Position numbers and translations under genes: made by a program. DNA of 64,000 nucleotides from Nocardia beijingensis NBRC 16342 (GTDB taxonomy: Bacteria > Actinomycetota > Actinomycetes > Mycobacteriales > Mycobacteriaceae): the NCBI RefSeq assembly GCF_001612785.1, contig NZ_BDBC01000012.1:1-64000 (forward strand), given 5' to 3'. The notes beneath the pieces were generated by a model. It was not told the DNA's origin. It made no database searches and saw only the letters and a program-made list of their open reading frames with translations. Shown piece by piece: positions 54,037 to 62,753 of the stretch. Numbering within the stretch: position 1 is the first letter of the stretch; every line of letters begins with the position of its first letter.

Positions 54037-54693
54037 TCACCATTCGTTCCAGTGCAGAACCTGCTCGCGGGCAACACGTTTCGCGGGACGGAAGTCGGTG
54101 CCGATGGTGAAGGCGAGCGGGAGGAACGCCGCCAGCATGATCTTCTCGTAGGGCACGCCGAGCGCGTCGGCGAGTTCGCGCTCCAGCGGCGCGTGCGCGG
54201 TGGTCCACACCGTGCCGAGGCCACGGGCACGAGCGGCGAGCATGAAACTCCAGACCGCGGGAAGGATGGAGCCCCAGGTCATCGACTGTTCCAGCACCCC
54301 GGCGCGGTCGGTGCGGCCTTCCACGGCGGGAATCACGAAGGCCGGCACCCGATGAATGTTGTCGTACAGGTGCTGGAAGCCCTCACCGATCCGTCGCATG
54401 GACGCGGGATGAGCGGACATGCGCCGCACGTCGGCGGGCGTGAGCGGCTGTCCACCCGCGACGTGCACCGCGCGGCGGAAGATATCGGCGACAACCGCGC
54501 GTCGCGCGTCGTCGGTGACGACCAGGAAGTGCCAGCGCTGACGATTGCGCCCGGTCGGCGCCTGGGTCGCCAGATCGACGCATTCCTCGATCAGTCCGCG
54601 CGGCACCGGCCGGGTGAAGTCGAGACGTTTGCGCACAGCGCGCGTCGTGGACAGAACTTCGTCCGCGGAAAGGTGCAACGACATCGGGCCCAT
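54037..54693 (-). CDS. Nitroreductase-family FMN oxidoreductase
   Basis: A 218-residue nitroreductase-fold protein. Signatures are TTRAVRKRLDFTRPVPR with the FMN-phosphate arginines, LATQAPTGRNRQRWHFLVV, and LAARARGLGTVWTT followed by LGVPYEKIMLAAFLPLAF. It would reduce nitro, quinone or other substrates with NAD(P)H; the substrate is unknown. The start is chosen because GAGAAG lies just upstream; an internal Met three codons later is possible. Divergent from a MarR gene with overlapping inverted repeats between them, a common arrangement for inducible detoxifying reductases. Confidence 0.88.
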   Translation of the reverse strand: MGPMSLHLSADEVLSTTRAVRKRLDFTRPVPRGLIEECVDLATQAPTGRNRQRWHFLVVTDDARRAVVADIFRRAVHVAGGQPLTPADVRRMSAHPASMRRIGEGFQHLYDNIHRVPAFVIPAVEGRTDRAGVLEQSMTWGSILPAVWSFMLAARARGLGTVWTTAHAPLERELADALGVPYEKIMLAAFLPLAFTIGTDFRPAKRVAREQVLHWNEW

Positions 54694-54711
54694 CCATCTT
54701 CTCGAAAACAG

Positions 54712-54736
54712 TCTGTGTACAGATGATCTGTGACAG
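54712..54736. promoter_or_regulatory. Overlapping inverted repeats, MarR operator candidate
   Basis: Three overlapping perfect repeats are built from one half-site: TCTGT-GT-ACAGA (54712-54723), ACAGAT-G-ATCTGT (54719-54731) and CTGT-G-ACAG (54728-54736). The cluster lies 18 bp from the nitroreductase start and 60 bp from the marR start. This is what one expects of a MarR repressor site controlling both genes. Confidence 0.6.
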
Positions 54737-54797
54737 TACGGTTTGTTCGATCTGGCGTCAAACGATCTTCCGACAGACGATTTGCTAAGCTGCGTCG

Positions 54798-55259
54798 ATG
54801 CCGAGCAGGACCGATCACGCACAGGGCGAGTACCTGCAGAGGCTCGCCACAGAGCGCCCGGACATCGCCCTGTGCCGGGTCTCCTCCCTCGTCGCCCGCG
54901 CCGCCGAGACGCACGCGCAGCAGCAGGGCCTCGGCGTCGGCCAGCATCTGGTGCTGAAGATGCTGGCCGATGTCGGCCCGCGCTCGCAGCGAGTACTCGG
55001 CGAGGCACTGCGCATCGACCGCAGCGTGATGGTCGGCATCGCCGACGACCTCGAGGCAGCGGGGTACGTCCGGCGGGAACGCGATCCCGCCGACCGGCGG
55101 GCCTATGCGGTGACGATCACCGAGGCCGGGCAGCAGGCGCTGGCGAGTGCCGAGAAGACGGTGCCCGACTACCTGCGCCGCACTTTCGCCGTTCTCGAGC
55201 CGGAGGAGCGTGCGCAGCTCGTCCGGCTGCTCGGCAAGCTGCTGCTCGCCGCGAGCTGA
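54798..55259 (+). CDS. MarR-family transcriptional regulator
   Basis: A 153-residue winged-helix regulator: helix-turn-helix LKMLADVGPRSQRVLGEALRIDRSVMVGIADDLEAAGYV and wing RERDPADRRAYAVTITEAG, here at about 52-118. Divergent from the nitroreductase gene and probably its repressor. The ATG start has no strong ribosome binding site. Convergent with the F420 oxidoreductase gene, 22 bp away. Confidence 0.9.
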   Translation: MPSRTDHAQGEYLQRLATERPDIALCRVSSLVARAAETHAQQQGLGVGQHLVLKMLADVGPRSQRVLGEALRIDRSVMVGIADDLEAAGYVRRERDPADRRAYAVTITEAGQQALASAEKTVPDYLRRTFAVLEPEERAQLVRLLGKLLLAAS

Positions 55260-55281
55260 GAATCTCGTACCGGCGCGGGCG

Positions 55282-56250
55282 TCAGGCGCTCGGCGTCAAT
55301 GCGCGCAGCGGCTTGTCGAGTTCCCGGCGGTAGAAGTCGAAGAACCCGTCGGGGTCGGGGCCGGCGTTCTGCATCACGAGATGGTCGAAGCCGGCCTCGG
55401 CGTATTGCTCGGCGGCGTCGAGGTAGCGGGCGGGGTCCGGACCACAGGCGAAGTTGTCGAGGATGTCCTCGAGCCGGACGGTGGTGGTCGCCGCGGCGAA
55501 ATTGACCGGGTTCGGCAACTCGCTCATCACCTTCCATCCGGTCACGGCCCAGCGACTCGTGTCGAGCGCGGCCTTCGCGGCCGTCTCCTCGTCGGGCGCC
55601 CAGGCCATGCCGACTTCCGCGTACCGGGGTCCCGCGCCGCCCGCCGCGCGATAGCACTCGACGATGTCCGGCTCCGGCTCGGTGGCGAACAGGCCGTCGC
55701 CGAGTTCGGCGGCGATGCGGGCGGCGTCCGGCCCGCCGCCTGCGACGGCGATCGGCGGCAGCGTCTCGGGCAGATCGAAGACGCGAGCCTCCGAGAGGGA
55801 AAGGAACTCTCCGTCATAGGACTGGTAGCCGCCGCTCCAGAGCAAGCGGATGATCTCGATGGCCTCGCGCAGCATGCGATGCCGGATGCGCACGGACGGG
55901 AATTCCCGGCCGACGACATGCTCGTTGAGGCGTTCACCCGAACCGACACCGAGCGTGAAGCGGTTGTCCGACAAGATCGCCAGGGTGGCCGCCGCCTGCG
56001 CGATGATCGCGGGGTGGTATCGCAGGATGGGGCAGGTCACGCCGGTCGCCAGTTCGATCCGTTCGGTCTTCGCCGCGATGGTGCCGAGCACGGTCCAGGC
56101 GAACGGCGAATGGCCCTGGTTGTCCAGCCAGGGATGGAAGTGATCGCTGATCTCGACGAAATCGAACCCCGCCTCTTCCGCTCGAATCGCTTGCCGGACA
56201 AGCTCGTTCGGACCGAATGCCTCGGCCGCCAGTTTGTACCCGATGCGCAT
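55282..56250 (-). CDS. F420-dependent LLM oxidoreductase (Fgd/TIGR03557-like)
   Basis: A 322-residue TIM-barrel enzyme of the luciferase-like F420 group, closest in look to the F420-dependent glucose-6-phosphate dehydrogenase-type subfamily. It has IGYKLAAEAFGPNELVRQA, DFVEISDHFHPWLDNQGHSP (the ISDHFHPW block is typical), TGVTCPILRYHPAIIAQAAA, LGVGSGERLNEHVVG and AVAGGGPDAARIAAELGDG. Whether sugar phosphate is the substrate cannot be judged. The ATG start has a near-perfect GGAGGTGG site. A longer upstream frame extends toward the MHYT gene but is not needed. Confidence 0.92.
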   Translation of the reverse strand: MRIGYKLAAEAFGPNELVRQAIRAEEAGFDFVEISDHFHPWLDNQGHSPFAWTVLGTIAAKTERIELATGVTCPILRYHPAIIAQAAATLAILSDNRFTLGVGSGERLNEHVVGREFPSVRIRHRMLREAIEIIRLLWSGGYQSYDGEFLSLSEARVFDLPETLPPIAVAGGGPDAARIAAELGDGLFATEPEPDIVECYRAAGGAGPRYAEVGMAWAPDEETAAKAALDTSRWAVTGWKVMSELPNPVNFAAATTTVRLEDILDNFACGPDPARYLDAAEQYAEAGFDHLVMQNAGPDPDGFFDFYRRELDKPLRALTPSA

Positions 56251-56393
56251 CGCCACCTCCTGGTTCGACGGGGAGCGGCCGGTCACCGCACGAACCGGCT
56301 CTCGGCGCGCGTACCCGGCAGGCGGCGGCGAAAACGTCCAGGTCGTCCGGCTCCGGTCGTCCCCGATCGAAGGCGGGGCGGCGCGCCGTCGGC

Positions 56394-57170
56394 TCAGTCC
56401 CTGGTCGGCCAGTAACTGGCCGCGTGCCTGCCCTGTGGAACATAGGTGTTCTCGTCGTCGACTTCGGTGACACCCAGATGCAGCAGTAGCAGCACCGTCA
56501 CCAGGCTGATGCTCACGATCAGCGGGGTGAGCAGCTGCGTCGCGCCCGCCCCCGAGGGCGCGTGCATGTGCTCGGCCTCGTGCACGTGCATCGCGAACAT
56601 GCCCGTGTAGTGCATACCGGACACCGCGACACCCATGACCAGCGCCGCGCCCACAGTGACGACCGTGCTGCGGGTGTGCAGCGTGAACCACAACGCGGCG
56701 GTGGCCGCGACCACGGCGATCACCATGGACAGCGCGACGATCCGTCCGTCGTAGCCGATCGTCGCGTCGGATTTCATGGCGTACATGCCCGCGTAGTGCA
56801 TCGCCCCGACGCCGAGACCGGTGATGCCGCCGCCGGCCAGCAATCCCACCGCCCCCAGCGCTCGCTGGTGGGCGATGCGCAGTCCGATCCACACGACCGT
56901 GATGGCGATCAACGCGCTGATCAGAGTGAGCGGAACGTCGTACCGGATTGTCGCGCCCTCGATGGCGAAGCCGAGCATGGCGATGAAGTGCATGACCCAG
57001 ATGCCGGTGCCGCCGATCGCGATCGCCGCGGCGATCAGCCAGCCGTCACGTGCGGTACCGGTGCGCGACCTGGCCACGCAGCGGAGTCCCAGCAATGATC
57101 CGGTGAACGACATGACATAGGCGACGATGGGCGTTAGCCATCCGTGGCTGAAGTGATCGATTTCCAGCAC
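56394..57170 (-). CDS. MHYT-domain integral membrane sensor
   Basis: A 258-residue membrane protein of about seven helices with three MHYT-type repeats: MHFIAML, MHYAGMYAM and MHYTGMFAM, each at the outer end of a helix. MHYT domains are thought to bind metal (probably copper) and sense oxygen, CO or NO. There is no attached GGDEF or kinase domain, so this is the stand-alone actinobacterial form. A GTG start with GAGGGAG at -7 is preferred over an ATG further upstream. The gap of 640 bp upstream contains an AT-rich promoter-like stretch. Confidence 0.88.
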   Translation of the reverse strand: MLEIDHFSHGWLTPIVAYVMSFTGSLLGLRCVARSRTGTARDGWLIAAAIAIGGTGIWVMHFIAMLGFAIEGATIRYDVPLTLISALIAITVVWIGLRIAHQRALGAVGLLAGGGITGLGVGAMHYAGMYAMKSDATIGYDGRIVALSMVIAVVAATAALWFTLHTRSTVVTVGAALVMGVAVSGMHYTGMFAMHVHEAEHMHAPSGAGATQLLTPLIVSISLVTVLLLLHLGVTEVDDENTYVPQGRHAASYWPTRD

Positions 57171-57812
57171 GCGACACTCCCTCGCTGGATAGATTCGGAC
57201 ATCACGGGCAGTAAGCCCGAATCTCACATAGTGAAACTGCAGGTAGATAGTTTAGAGTACTACTATCCTCTTTAAAAACATAGGACGAGTTCCGACTAGC
57301 GGGAAGTGTGCTGCCAGGCCCCCGAATTGAGCGGGCCTTCGATCCCAGCCCGCCGATTCGGGCGTCGTATCAACCGATAGCTAGCCGCTGGCTTCCGTAG
57401 GGCGACAGCCCGGGGCCCATCTGTCGAACACAAGCGGCGCGCAAGAGTGCGCAATGCGGTCGGACACCCGCTGCACGTGCAATGCGATGGTGGACACGCC
57501 AGCTGAGGCCGTTTCGGCGAACACGGCTCGGCACAATCACAGTTAACGCCGGAGAAGGCGGCGCCCGCGTCGACATCTCTCCCGAGCGGACCCCTGGCGG
57601 CACGACGCTTGCCGCGCCTCCGATTCGCCGGGGCCCGCCTCTACGGGCGACGCGAACGGGATGATCGAGACGTCGCTTCCAGCGCTCCTACCGCAGCGCG
57701 GCAAGCGAATCCCGATGGCGGCGGACGCCGGATCCCGCCCGATCCGCGACATCTGGCGAACTTTCAGCGTTTCTTGATATGTCTCACCTGGGTAACGGCG
57801 TATGGTCGCGCT
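57171..57812. other. 640-bp non-coding region with AT-rich patch and stem-loop
   Basis: Between two diverging genes there is no coding signal. Bases 57230-57290 are strikingly AT-rich for this genome and contain the inverted repeat GATAGT / ACTATC (57246-57251 and 57262-57267), a likely promoter/operator region of the MHYT gene. The rest is GC-rich, with a two-part stem-loop annotated separately. Confidence 0.5.
57321..57362. other. Two-part stem-loop
   Basis: An outer 7-bp stem, CCCGAAT / ATTCGGG (57321-57327 and 57356-57362), encloses a small internal loop and an inner 6-bp stem, GCGGGC / GCCCGC (57331-57336 and 57348-57353), with an 11-nt loop. It is not next to the end of any gene, so it is not an obvious terminator; it could be part of a small RNA or a leader. 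Confidence 0.35.
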
Positions 57813-58343
57813 ATGCCGACAGTGACGTCGATCGACACCGGAGCCGAACACCTCGCCTGCTGGGTCACCGTCGTCGGGCAACGCCTCAACGGCTTGCCGA
57901 CAGCAAACCCGCATATCCAGCTCGCCCACGCCATGAGCGGCTTCCTCGCGATCGGTCGGGCGAGCATGGCCCTGCTGACCACGTCCGCCAATCCCACCGA
58001 TATCCGCGATCACGATCTGGTCTTCGAGATCACGGCCGACGCGGAACGCTGGCTCACCGACGCGGCGACCGAATCGGTCGTCAACGAGATCACCGACCGA
58101 GGCGAGCACATTCAGCGCTATCTCAGCCCCGCCGCACTCGACACCGTCGCGAAAGCTCGGCTGCGGCGCTGCGCGCAGGCGACGGCCATCCACACCCGCG
58201 ATCTGCTGACCGGGATCGACGCGGATCCGTCCGCGTCGGAGGAGATCCGGGATCTGGCCCGTGATCTCGCCGCCCGCGCGAACGTCATCGCCACGGTCTA
58301 CGCCGACGATCCGCAACAGCTGCTCTCGATGTCCAGGAGGTGA
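57813..58343 (+). CDS. Hypothetical protein
   Basis: A 176-residue protein of unknown function, mostly helical by composition, with no signal peptide or membrane segment. It begins MPTVTSIDTGAEHLACWVTV and contains LAHAMSGFLAIGRASMALLT and a long charged C-terminal part (EEIRDLARDLAARANVIATV). Codon bias in the stretch after this ATG fits a real gene, while the upstream in-frame extension does not. The ribosome binding site is weak. I do not recognise a family. CapA-like gene follows 70 bp downstream on the same strand. Confidence 0.7.
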   Translation: MPTVTSIDTGAEHLACWVTVVGQRLNGLPTANPHIQLAHAMSGFLAIGRASMALLTTSANPTDIRDHDLVFEITADAERWLTDAATESVVNEITDRGEHIQRYLSPAALDTVAKARLRRCAQATAIHTRDLLTGIDADPSASEEIRDLARDLAARANVIATVYADDPQQLLSMSRR

Positions 58344-58411
58344 CCCCGGTCGCCGGGCCGCCGTGGCAACCGGGCACGTGACCCGCACACCGCGTTCCCA
58401 TCGAGACCGCG

Positions 58412-59533
58412 ATGATCGACAATGGTGTCATGACGACGGTGCTGCTCGGCGGCGACGTCATGCTGGGACGGGGTGTGGACCAGATCCTGCCGCATCCCGG
58501 TGACCCGAGGCTGCGTGAACGATACGTTCACGACGCGCGAACCTACGTCGAGCTGGCCGAGCGCGCGCACGGGGCGTTCGCTCACCCGGTCGGATACCGG
58601 CATGTGTGGGGCGATGTCCTGCCGCTGCTCGCCCGGCTCGACCCCGAGGTGCGGTTGCTCAACCTGGAGACGTCGATCACCGCCGACGGGATGTTCGCCC
58701 CCGCGAAGGGCATTCATTACCGGATGCATCCGGACAACCTGCCCGCGTTGACCGCCATCGCACCGGTGGTCTGCGCGCTGGCCAACAATCACGTGCTCGA
58801 TTTCGGGATGCCCGGACTGGCCGACACCATCGAAGCGCTCGACGCCGCCCATATCGGCCGCGCCGGAGCGGGCGCCGACCTGGCAGACGCGCGTGCCCCC
58901 GCCACGGTGGAACTCGCCGACGGCCGCCGCGTGGTGATCGTCTCGGTCGCCGCCGGATCCAGTGGCGTCCCGGAATCCTGGTCGGCTCGACGCGACCGGC
59001 CAGGGCTGTGGCGAGTGGGCTACTCCCCCGGCGCCGCTGCCGCCGACGATGTCGCCGCCGAGGTGGCGGCGCACAAGCGCGACAACGACATCGGCATCGT
59101 TTCGGTGCATTGGGGACCGAACTGGGGTTACGAGGTCACCCGCACCGAAACCCAGTTCGCACACCGATTGATCGACGCCGGAGTCGACCTGGTGCACGGG
59201 CACTCCGCGCATCATCCGCGTCCGATCGAGATCTACCGCGGCAAACCGATCCTCTACGGGTGCGGCGATGTCATCGACGACTACGAAGGCATCCGCGGCC
59301 ACGAGCGATACCACACCGATCTGCATCCGCTGTATCTCGTGTCGGTCGATCGGAGCCCGGCGGAGGTCCGGTTGATTCCACTGCAGGTGCGGCACATGCG
59401 CCTGGAGTGGGCCCCGCACGCCGAAACCCGCTGGCTCTGCGCGAAGCTCGAGGACATCAGCCGCGATTTCGGCACCCGTGTGGCACCAGGAACCGATGAT
59501 CTCCCCGAGGTGTTCAGTGCCGCACGACGGTGA
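58412..59533 (+). CDS. CapA/PgsA-family putative metallophosphatase
   Basis: A 373-residue CapA-type protein (poly-gamma-glutamate synthesis family, calcineurin-like fold). Motifs seen are LLGGDVMLGRGVDQ at the start, NLETSITADG, ALANNHVLDFG, VSVHWGPNW and HGHSAHHPRPIE, which carry the predicted metal ligands. No signal peptide or membrane anchor is seen, unlike Bacillus PgsA, so a role in capsule synthesis is doubtful. A start six codons downstream (MTTVLLGG) is equally plausible. The 3' end overlaps the convergent hydrolase gene by 20 bp. Confidence 0.88.
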   Translation: MIDNGVMTTVLLGGDVMLGRGVDQILPHPGDPRLRERYVHDARTYVELAERAHGAFAHPVGYRHVWGDVLPLLARLDPEVRLLNLETSITADGMFAPAKGIHYRMHPDNLPALTAIAPVVCALANNHVLDFGMPGLADTIEALDAAHIGRAGAGADLADARAPATVELADGRRVVIVSVAAGSSGVPESWSARRDRPGLWRVGYSPGAAAADDVAAEVAAHKRDNDIGIVSVHWGPNWGYEVTRTETQFAHRLIDAGVDLVHGHSAHHPRPIEIYRGKPILYGCGDVIDDYEGIRGHERYHTDLHPLYLVSVDRSPAEVRLIPLQVRHMRLEWAPHAETRWLCAKLEDISRDFGTRVAPGTDDLPEVFSAARR

Positions 59534-60182
59534 GGTGGCGGTGGAACCACTGCGCCGCCGAGTCGGCGACCTGCTCGAGCGCACCGGGTTCCTCGAACAG
59601 GTGGGTCGCGCCGGGAACGATGTCCAGTTCGCTCGGACACGGCATCCGTAGCTGGGCCTCCCTATTCATCTCCAGCACCCATCTGTCGTTGCCACCCACG
59701 ATGAGCAGGGTCGGCGCGCGTACCCCGCCCAGCCTCGGACCGGCCAGATCCGGACGGCCGCCACGGGAGACGACCGCCGCGATGTCGGCGCCCGGTTCGG
59801 TCGCCGCCCACAGCGCCGCGCCCGCGCCGGTGCTGGCGCCGAAATATCCGGTCGGCAGGCCACCGAGCTCCGGCCGCGTCCGCAGCCAGCGGGTCGCCTC
59901 GACCAGCCGATGCGCGAGCAAGGGGATGTCGAACACGCGGCCGCGGTCGCCTTCCTCCTCGACGGTCAGCAGGTCGACCAGCATCGTCGCGAAACCGGCC
60001 CGATTGAGGACCTCGGCGACGAACCGGTTTCGCGAACTGCGCCTGCCGCTCCCGCTGCCGTGCGCGAAGGCGATCAGCGCGGTGCGCTCCGGCGGGACAG
60101 CCAGCACCCCGGCCAGCCGGGCGTACTCCGACGGCACGATGACCTCTTCTGTCCGCGTCGGGGACCGGTGTGCGAACGGCAT
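59514..60182 (-). CDS. Alpha/beta hydrolase (dienelactone hydrolase-like)
   Basis: A 222-residue alpha/beta hydrolase. Oxyanion-hole region is AFAHGSGSGRRSSRNRFVAE, the nucleophile Ser117 is in GYFGASTGAG, and Asp166 (GGNDRWV) and His194 (GATHLFEEPG) complete a plausible triad. This small type is often fused to or next to phosphoribosyltransferases in actinomycetes; here it stands alone. The start is very clear, with AGGAGGTG five bases before the ATG. The 3' end overlaps the capA-like gene by 20 bp. Confidence 0.9.
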   Translation of the reverse strand: MPFAHRSPTRTEEVIVPSEYARLAGVLAVPPERTALIAFAHGSGSGRRSSRNRFVAEVLNRAGFATMLVDLLTVEEEGDRGRVFDIPLLAHRLVEATRWLRTRPELGGLPTGYFGASTGAGAALWAATEPGADIAAVVSRGGRPDLAGPRLGGVRAPTLLIVGGNDRWVLEMNREAQLRMPCPSELDIVPGATHLFEEPGALEQVADSAAQWFHRHLTVVRH

Positions 60183-60289
60183 CGGACACCTCCTGCTCTC
60201 CGGCGTACCCGATCGAACCGGTCGTGCGCAAGAGGGGAAGGGCCTTCGTCCGCGCCTGGGCGCGGTGACATGGAGTGCTTCGGGCGGAG

Positions 60290-61081
60290 CTAGCCGGGCT
60301 CGCCGGGGGACGGCGACGGCCGCTCCGTTTCTTCGGATTCGGCGCGCTGCTCCGACGTCACGACCTGCACACGCAGCGGAAGACGGAACAGGTTGCCCGA
60401 TCGGTTGCGGACCCACTGGGTGACGGCCGCGACGGCCGAGCCCAGGGAAGTCGCGCCCGCGATCAGCGCCCACGGCGTGAGCGTCGCCGAGGTGTAGGCG
60501 ACCTGCCCGATGCCGGGCACGACGAGCCTGCCGTTGCCGAACGCCCAGTTCATCAACGATCCGATCTGTCCGCCCAGATCGTTCCTACGTCCGACCATCG
60601 CCTTCAGCTCGGCGCCCTTGCTGTTGATGTAGAGCACGGTGGACACCACGAACAGCGCGGCGACCACCGTGGCCAGCGTCGCCAGCCGATCGAGCGCCAC
60701 GAGCCGCAGGCGCAGGTTCACCAGCACCGCGAAGATCGCGATGATGATCGCGGCGCAGGCCAGCAGTGCCCAGAAGCCGGTGATCTTGGCGCCGGGCGGC
60801 GCCGACCGCGACCAGACGTTGAGGAACCGCGTGGTGATCTCCATCCGGCCGAACGCGTTGGTGCTGACCTTGCCGTCGGCGCCCGCGGCGGTCAGCCACG
60901 GCTGGAACAGCAGCACGAGCGTCACCAGGCCACCGACCGCGGCCCACACATAGCCCCAGTGGCCGCGCAGTGCGGCCAGAATCGCCTTCGCCGGCACGAC
61001 GGCGCCACTGGCCGCCCGGTTCTGCTGGGCGGAGCGGTCGTCTCGCGTTTCGTCCGACTGCCAGGGCGTTGGCTGCACCAT
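60290..61081 (-). CDS. Conserved actinobacterial membrane protein
   Basis: A 263-residue membrane protein with four predicted helices near residues 44-62, 104-124, 133-152 and 203-223, a hydrophilic N terminus rich in Gln/Ser and a charged C-terminal tail ending in SPSPGEPG. The loop between helices 1 and 2 (LTAAGADGKVSTNAFGRMEI) is likely outside. No family with known function is recognised; similar proteins are typical of Mycobacteriales. The start is uncertain by a few codons. Confidence 0.78.
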   Translation of the reverse strand: MVQPTPWQSDETRDDRSAQQNRAASGAVVPAKAILAALRGHWGYVWAAVGGLVTLVLLFQPWLTAAGADGKVSTNAFGRMEITTRFLNVWSRSAPPGAKITGFWALLACAAIIIAIFAVLVNLRLRLVALDRLATLATVVAALFVVSTVLYINSKGAELKAMVGRRNDLGGQIGSLMNWAFGNGRLVVPGIGQVAYTSATLTPWALIAGATSLGSAVAAVTQWVRNRSGNLFRLPLRVQVVTSEQRAESEETERPSPSPGEPG

Positions 61082-61565
61082 TGCCTCAGTTTAGGGTCGC
61101 GTCACTGTCCGAATTCGGAGCCGGCTCACCGCCGGTGGGAAGTCCGCGAATAGAGATCCGGCGTGGCGGTCGCCGGAACGGTCCGAGTTCCGGTTACGAT
61201 CCCCGTTACCAAACGCCGTCACGCCGCACCGAACCAATCACACAGCACCCGCCGGGGCGCCGGGATCGGGGACGAGCGGATCGCAGTACGACAAGGTCGA
61301 CGACCGCCAGGTCTCCAATGGGCAAAGGCGACGCGACCGCATTTCGAAGCGCGCGATACGGGCATTTATAGGGCAGAAAGAAATCTGCCGGTACGTTATC
61401 CGGCCGAATCGGCTGCGGCTACCCCGAAAATAGCACCATCGGTGATCTTCCTGTGACGTACCGCCGGGGAACTTGACGTTTCCTTGCCTGGTGCTCACCC
61501 GCCTATGGGTGAAGCATGAAATCCGTGAGTCAGAGTTAGGTTTCATTCGAGTCGAAGGATGCGCA
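61082..61565. other. 480-bp non-coding region upstream of small secreted peptide
   Basis: No coding signal on either strand. The distal part is AT-richer near 61360-61440. A perfect inverted repeat, TCACCC-GCCTAT-GGGTGA, lies at 61495-61512, about 55 bp upstream of the peptide gene, a likely operator or leader hairpin. TTGACG at 61473-61478 could be a -35 element, but no well-spaced -10 is evident. Confidence 0.45.
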
Positions 61566-61736
61566 ATGTCCACCAGAATCACGAAATTCGTCGCCGCGAC
61601 CGCAATGGCCGCCTCCCTTGGCGTCATCGCCGCGCCCGCGGCCTCCGCCGAAACGACACCGTCGAACACTGCGACGCCGGTGTGGGGCTCCGTAGTGCTC
61701 TGCATTCCGCTCGGCAGCGCCGTCTGGTGCATCTGA
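61566..61736 (+). CDS. Small secreted two-cysteine peptide
   Basis: A 56-residue precursor with a clean Sec signal: charged start MSTRITKF, a hydrophobic stretch (about 8-25) and cleavage site ASA before Glu29. The mature peptide would be 28 residues, with a Thr/Pro-rich front half and a hydrophobic tail in which Cys46 and Cys55 bracket CIPLGSAVWC, ending in Ile. A disulfide loop is likely. The ATG has GAAGGA seven bases upstream; a longer in-frame extension would bury the signal. Function unknown; it could be an envelope-associated or signalling peptide. It stands as a single gene, followed by a strong hairpin. Confidence 0.75.
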   Translation: MSTRITKFVAATAMAASLGVIAAPAASAETTPSNTATPVWGSVVLCIPLGSAVWCI

Positions 61737-61878
61737 GCACACCTGCTGTGCGGCCGAGCCGCGTTCCGGCGGGTCGCATTCCGACCGGAAGCCTTCGCCG
61801 GTTCCGCCGATCGGCGGCGCGCAAGGCATTCCGCCGCGTCTCGCGCACACCGACGTAAGGGAGGCAGAGCACCATAGT

Positions 61879-61912
61879 TGCCGCCGCACGTGGATCGACC
61901 GTTGCGGCGGCA
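61879..61912. terminator. Strong hairpin after secreted-peptide gene
   Basis: A perfect 10-bp inverted repeat, TGCCGCCGCA / TGCGGCGGCA, with a 14-nt loop, 142 bp after the peptide gene and 83 bp before the next start. Either the terminator of the former or a leader attenuator of the latter. Confidence 0.5.
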
Positions 61913-61994
61913 CCCTCACCACCGACTTTCCTGTGTCACACCCGTGGTCGCCGCTTCGTCCACTCACCGAACCAGTGACTCACAGGAGGTCGTC

Positions 61995-62753
61995 ATGCGG
62001 ATAGCTGTTGTCGGAGCGGGCGGGCGTATCGGTCGCGAAGTGACCGACGTACTGGAGGCCCAGGGCCATGAGGTCGTCGGGATCAGCCGATCCGCGGGGG
62101 TGGACGTCCATACCGGAAACGGCTTGGCGGGGGCGTTGGGCGGAGTGGACGTCGTGGTGGACGCGGTCAACGCGGCGACCACCGAGACCGAGGCGGTGAC
62201 CGACTTCTTCCGGACCGTCGCGGGGAACGTGCAACGCGAGGCCGCCGCGGCCGGCGTGCGGCGGATCGTGCTCGTGTCGATCATCGGGATCGATCGATTC
62301 ACGGCGGGGCATTACGCAGGCAAATCGGCCCACGAGCACGCCTACCTGGAAGGCCCGGTCCCGGTGCGAATCCTGCGGGCCGCCCAGTTCCACGAGTTCA
62401 CCGAGATGATGCTGGACTGGACCACTCGCGGTGACACGGCCTACGTCCCGAAGTACCTCGCTCAGCTGGTCGCCGCCCGAACCGTCGCCGAGCACCTGGC
62501 GCAGCTGGCCGTGGCGGACGCCGCGCCCGAGCGGACCGAGATCGCGGGACCGCAGGAGTTGAGCCTGGCCGCGGCCGCCGCCGAGTCGGCCGCGCGACGA
62601 GGGGAACCGGCTCGGGTGGAGGAGATCATCGACACCGACGACCCGGATCACGAATTGCAGGCCACCGGCGCGCTCCTGCCCGGGCCGGAAGCGATCCTCG
62701 CCGGGCCGACGTTCCGGGAATGGCTCGATCACAAGTATCCGGCACAGCTGTGA
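61995..62753 (+). CDS. NAD(P)-binding NmrA/SDR-like protein
   Basis: A 252-residue atypical short-chain dehydrogenase/NmrA-like protein. It starts MRIAVVGAGGRIGREVTDVL with the GxGGxxG dinucleotide motif, then VVGISRSAGVDV, VLVSIIGIDRF and the C-terminal TFREWLDHKYPA. The usual catalytic YxxxK is replaced by HYAGKSAHEH, so it may sense or bind the cofactor or act as a sugar-epimerase-like reductase. The start has an excellent AGGAGGT site; the longer upstream frame does not. Confidence 0.88.
   Translation: MRIAVVGAGGRIGREVTDVLEAQGHEVVGISRSAGVDVHTGNGLAGALGGVDVVVDAVNAATTETEAVTDFFRTVAGNVQREAAAAGVRRIVLVSIIGIDRFTAGHYAGKSAHEHAYLEGPVPVRILRAAQFHEFTEMMLDWTTRGDTAYVPKYLAQLVAARTVAEHLAQLAVADAAPERTEIAGPQELSLAAAAAESAARRGEPARVEEIIDTDDPDHELQATGALLPGPEAILAGPTFREWLDHKYPAQL

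Noticed and set aside
61530..61555. TTAGGTTT-like string considered as an IdeR iron box.
   Set aside because: Only one half-site is present; no second arm. No iron box was seen upstream of either NRPS, so iron control is not supported.
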